64,000 nt of DNA, taken from assembly GCF_015557635.1 (NCBI RefSeq), contig NZ_JADNOP010000003.1, forward strand, positions 203,119 to 267,118, in the 5' to 3' direction. The notes below the pieces were generated by a model. That model searched no databases. It was not told the DNA's origin and saw only the letters and a program-made list of their open reading frames with translations. Position numbers and translations under genes: made by a program. Source of the stretch: Fusicatenibacter saccharivorans. GTDB taxonomy: Bacteria > Bacillota > Clostridia > Lachnospirales > Lachnospiraceae. Of the stretch, positions 62,181 through 64,000 are shown piece after piece (the stretch's first letter is position 1; every line of letters begins with the position of its first letter).

Positions 62181-62277
62181 TTGGAAAAAGGGCGATGTCT
62201 TACGAAAAAAGTATAAAGTCCTTGTGAAAAATGGAGAAACCAGGAGGGAAAAAGGCAGAAAAAAGAAAATTCAGGCA

Positions 62278-62306
62278 TTGTCAAAAACGGGTTTTGCCTG
62301 TATACT
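62278..62306 (+). promoter_or_regulatory. Promoter of tgt
   Basis: TTGTCA at 62278-62283, 17-base spacer, TATACT at 62301-62306. ATACTA-AAAA-TAGTAT (62302-62317) is a perfect inverted repeat over the -10 and start region, a possible operator. Confidence 0.75.
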
Positions 62307-62369
62307 AAAAATAGTATGCCCTGCATGAAAAACAGGCGGCAGGGATCATGAGAAAGGATGAAAAGCGTT

Positions 62370-63509
62370 ATGTATAAAATTCTGAAAATGGAAGGAAGAG
62401 CGAAGCGCGCCCACATGGAAACCGTGCACGGCAATATCGAGACGCCGGTATTCATGAATGTCGGAACCGCGGCAGCGATTAAGGGAGCCGTTTCCACTGA
62501 GGATCTCCAGCAGATCGGCACGCAGGTAGAGCTCTCCAACACGTACCACCTCCACGTGCGTCCGGGCGACGAGGTTGTAAAGAAGATGGGCGGACTCCAC
62601 AAGTTTATGGTCTGGGATAAACCGATCCTGACTGACTCCGGCGGATTCCAGGTATTCTCTCTTGCAGGCCTTCGGAAAATCAAGGAGGAGGGAGTTTATT
62701 TCCACTCCCACGTAGACGGAAGAAAGATCTTTATGGGACCGGAGGAGAGTATGCAGATTCAGTCCAACCTGGCATCCACGATTGCGATGGCCTTCGACGA
62801 GTGCCCATCGAGTGTGGCAGACCGCCGTTATGTGCAGAATTCCGTGGACCGTACGACAAGATGGCTGCAGCGATGCAAGGATAAAATGCAGGAACTGAAC
62901 CAGAGAGAGGATACCATCAACAAGCACCAGCTGCTGTTTGGTATCAATCAGGGAGCAATCTATGAAGATATCCGTATCGATCATGCAAAACGGATTTCCG
63001 AGATGGATCTTGACGGATATGCCGTCGGCGGTCTTGCGGTAGGAGAGACACACGAGGAGATGTATCATATTCTCGATGAAGTGGTTCCGTATCTGCCAAA
63101 AGAAAAACCGACATATCTGATGGGTGTCGGAACACCGGCCAATATTCTCGAGGGTGTAGAGCGCGGCGTTGATTTCTTCGACTGTGTATATCCGAGCCGG
63201 AACGGACGTCACGGTCACGTTTATACAAATCATGGAAAAATGAATTTGTTCAACCAGAAATACGAATTGGATCCGCGCCCGATCGAGGAAGGCTGCCAGT
63301 GTCCGGCATGCCGCCATTACAGCAGAGCTTATATCCGTCATCTGCTGAAAGCAAAAGAGATGCTCGGCATGCGGCTCTGTGTTCTGCACAACCTGTATTT
63401 CTATAACAATATGATGACAGAAATCCGGACCGCACTGGACGAGGGCAATTTTGCTTCCTACAAACGGGCAAAACTCGCAGGCTTTGAGGAATACGACAAA
63501 AAGGAGTAA
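62370..63509 (+). CDS. tgt: Queuine/preQ1 tRNA-ribosyltransferase
   Basis: Exchanges guanine-34 for a 7-deazaguanine base in GUN-anticodon tRNAs. I start it at MYKILKMEGRAKRAHMETVHG (379 residues); ATG 62358 is too close to its ribosome site. Motifs: TDSGGFQVFSL, MAFDECPSS, GINQGAIYEDIR (usually QGG), GYAVGGLAVGE, the nucleophile region GVDFFDCVYPSRNGRHGHV (usually PTRxxRxG) and the zinc site CQCPACRHYSRAYIRHL. The variant motifs differ from textbook preQ1 enzymes and might reflect queuine salvage. No queuosine synthesis genes are nearby. Confidence 0.95.
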   Translation: MYKILKMEGRAKRAHMETVHGNIETPVFMNVGTAAAIKGAVSTEDLQQIGTQVELSNTYHLHVRPGDEVVKKMGGLHKFMVWDKPILTDSGGFQVFSLAGLRKIKEEGVYFHSHVDGRKIFMGPEESMQIQSNLASTIAMAFDECPSSVADRRYVQNSVDRTTRWLQRCKDKMQELNQREDTINKHQLLFGINQGAIYEDIRIDHAKRISEMDLDGYAVGGLAVGETHEEMYHILDEVVPYLPKEKPTYLMGVGTPANILEGVERGVDFFDCVYPSRNGRHGHVYTNHGKMNLFNQKYELDPRPIEEGCQCPACRHYSRAYIRHLLKAKEMLGMRLCVLHNLYFYNNMMTEIRTALDEGNFASYKRAKLAGFEEYDKKE

Positions 63510-63532
63510 TAAATGAGCAGACTGAAAATTTA

Positions 63533-64000
63533 GGTAGTACAATAAATTAGGGCATCAGTGGATAAAGCCTCTGGTAATTGCTGATTGAGATTTGTATGAT
63601 CCGTGGAAAAATAGCATGATACTTAAATATAGAGATGTTGAGTGGTATAATCATAAGAAGGCTGGTTGCTCAGGTTAAATAAAATTTACATAAAGTTAAA
63701 CGGATAATGATATAGCGCTGTTTGTTAAGAGTAATTTATATATTCGTTTACATATTTTGCACCAATTTACAACTTTTTTATAAAAAAATATTGTACAGAC
63801 TTTCTGATGGATAATGAGTTTGACAAAAACATTACAAAGGAGTGACCCTGCACAACAAATACATTATACAACGAGAATCCCCTGATTGGTAGACTTCATC
63901 AATATTTTTGATTTATATTGAAACTTTTTCTGGTCCGAAGGGAATGTCTAAAAAGCGTGTAAGTAAATTGTCTGACAATTTCCCCTTTGCCTGCTTGACT
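63533..64000. other. AT-rich end region without a recognisable gene
   Basis: After tgt, a six-codon reading (ATGAGCAGACTGAAAATTTAG) ends at once, where yajC is often found in other bacteria. The rest is AT-rich with no supported ORF or RNA. The only structure noted is a palindrome, AAATTGTC-T-GACAATTT at 63965-63981. Composition differs from the preceding genes, so a mobile-element remnant or border beginning here is possible. Confidence 0.4.

Overview
The window looks like a chromosomal segment of an anaerobic, Gram-positive, spore-forming Clostridia, most likely a gut Lachnospiraceae member; I cannot name the genus from the sequence. Reasons: strong AGGAGG-type ribosome sites, sigma-A promoters with 17-base spacers, pyruvate phosphate dikinase, a c-di-AMP receptor, a PdaA-like deacetylase and a SpoVB-like flippase, an oxygen-sensitive two-subunit fumarase, and HdrABC/FlxABCD-type electron transfer genes. 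Genes are densely packed in short operons, most separated by intrinsic terminators. No prophage, CRISPR array, rRNA or replication origin was seen.

Layout. 1-600: two identical tRNA-Leu(CAG) genes in a duplicated unit. 0.7-9.2 kb: carAB, uppP and ppdK. 9.3-22 kb: a Nudix hydrolase, three MATE transporters, an IS607-type element (tnpA, tnpB), a heterodimeric ABC exporter, phosphopentomutase, and a Crp/Fnr regulator divergent from a MATE gene. 22-23.6 kb: a Mur ligase of the MurE family. 24-35.6 kb: a malate/lactate dehydrogenase followed by hdrB-hdrC-hdrA-mvhD, two iron-sulfur proteins, an NAD(P)/FAD reductase, a fumarate-reductase iron-sulfur protein and flavoprotein, and two-subunit fumarase. 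35.8-42 kb: a PQ-loop protein, a lipoprotein, larB-larC for the nickel-pincer cofactor, a FliB-like protein, a decayed YczE-like gene and a cytidylate-kinase-like protein. 42-50.7 kb: a DUF975 protein, an alarmone-synthetase-like gene with two unknown partners, an amino-acid symporter, a PdaA-like deacetylase, recQ, an unknown exported protein and a DarA-type c-di-AMP receptor. 50.7-57.8 kb: an SOS-controlled radical-SAM DNA-metabolism pair, a small exporter, hisHF, ung and a SpoVB/MurJ-family flippase. 57.8-63.5 kb: a 1417-residue double-activase dehydratase-like protein and tgt. The last 470 bases are AT-rich with no recognisable gene.

The most interesting system is at 24-35.6 kb. The genes encode oxaloacetate (or pyruvate) reduction, fumarate hydration and a soluble fumarate reductase, packed with a complete flavin-based electron-bifurcating module (HdrABC, MvhD/FlxD, two FlxB/C-like proteins, FlxA-like). 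There is no membrane anchor and no quinone site. I infer a cytoplasmic complex that oxidises NADH, sends one electron stream to fumarate and the other to ferredoxin: a soluble, bifurcating fumarate reductase. The first dehydrogenase has Arg where lactate dehydrogenases have Gln, so it is more likely a malate dehydrogenase, which completes the reductive branch oxaloacetate-malate-fumarate-succinate.

Other points of note: the IS607 element appears to have separated an ABC exporter operon from its promoter while supplying a possible outward promoter; a Crp-type site lies at about -41.5 of a MATE promoter; two LexA/DinR boxes flank the promoter of the radical-SAM DNA repair gene; and larBC has a palindrome-in-19-bp-spacer promoter followed by a terminator-like leader.
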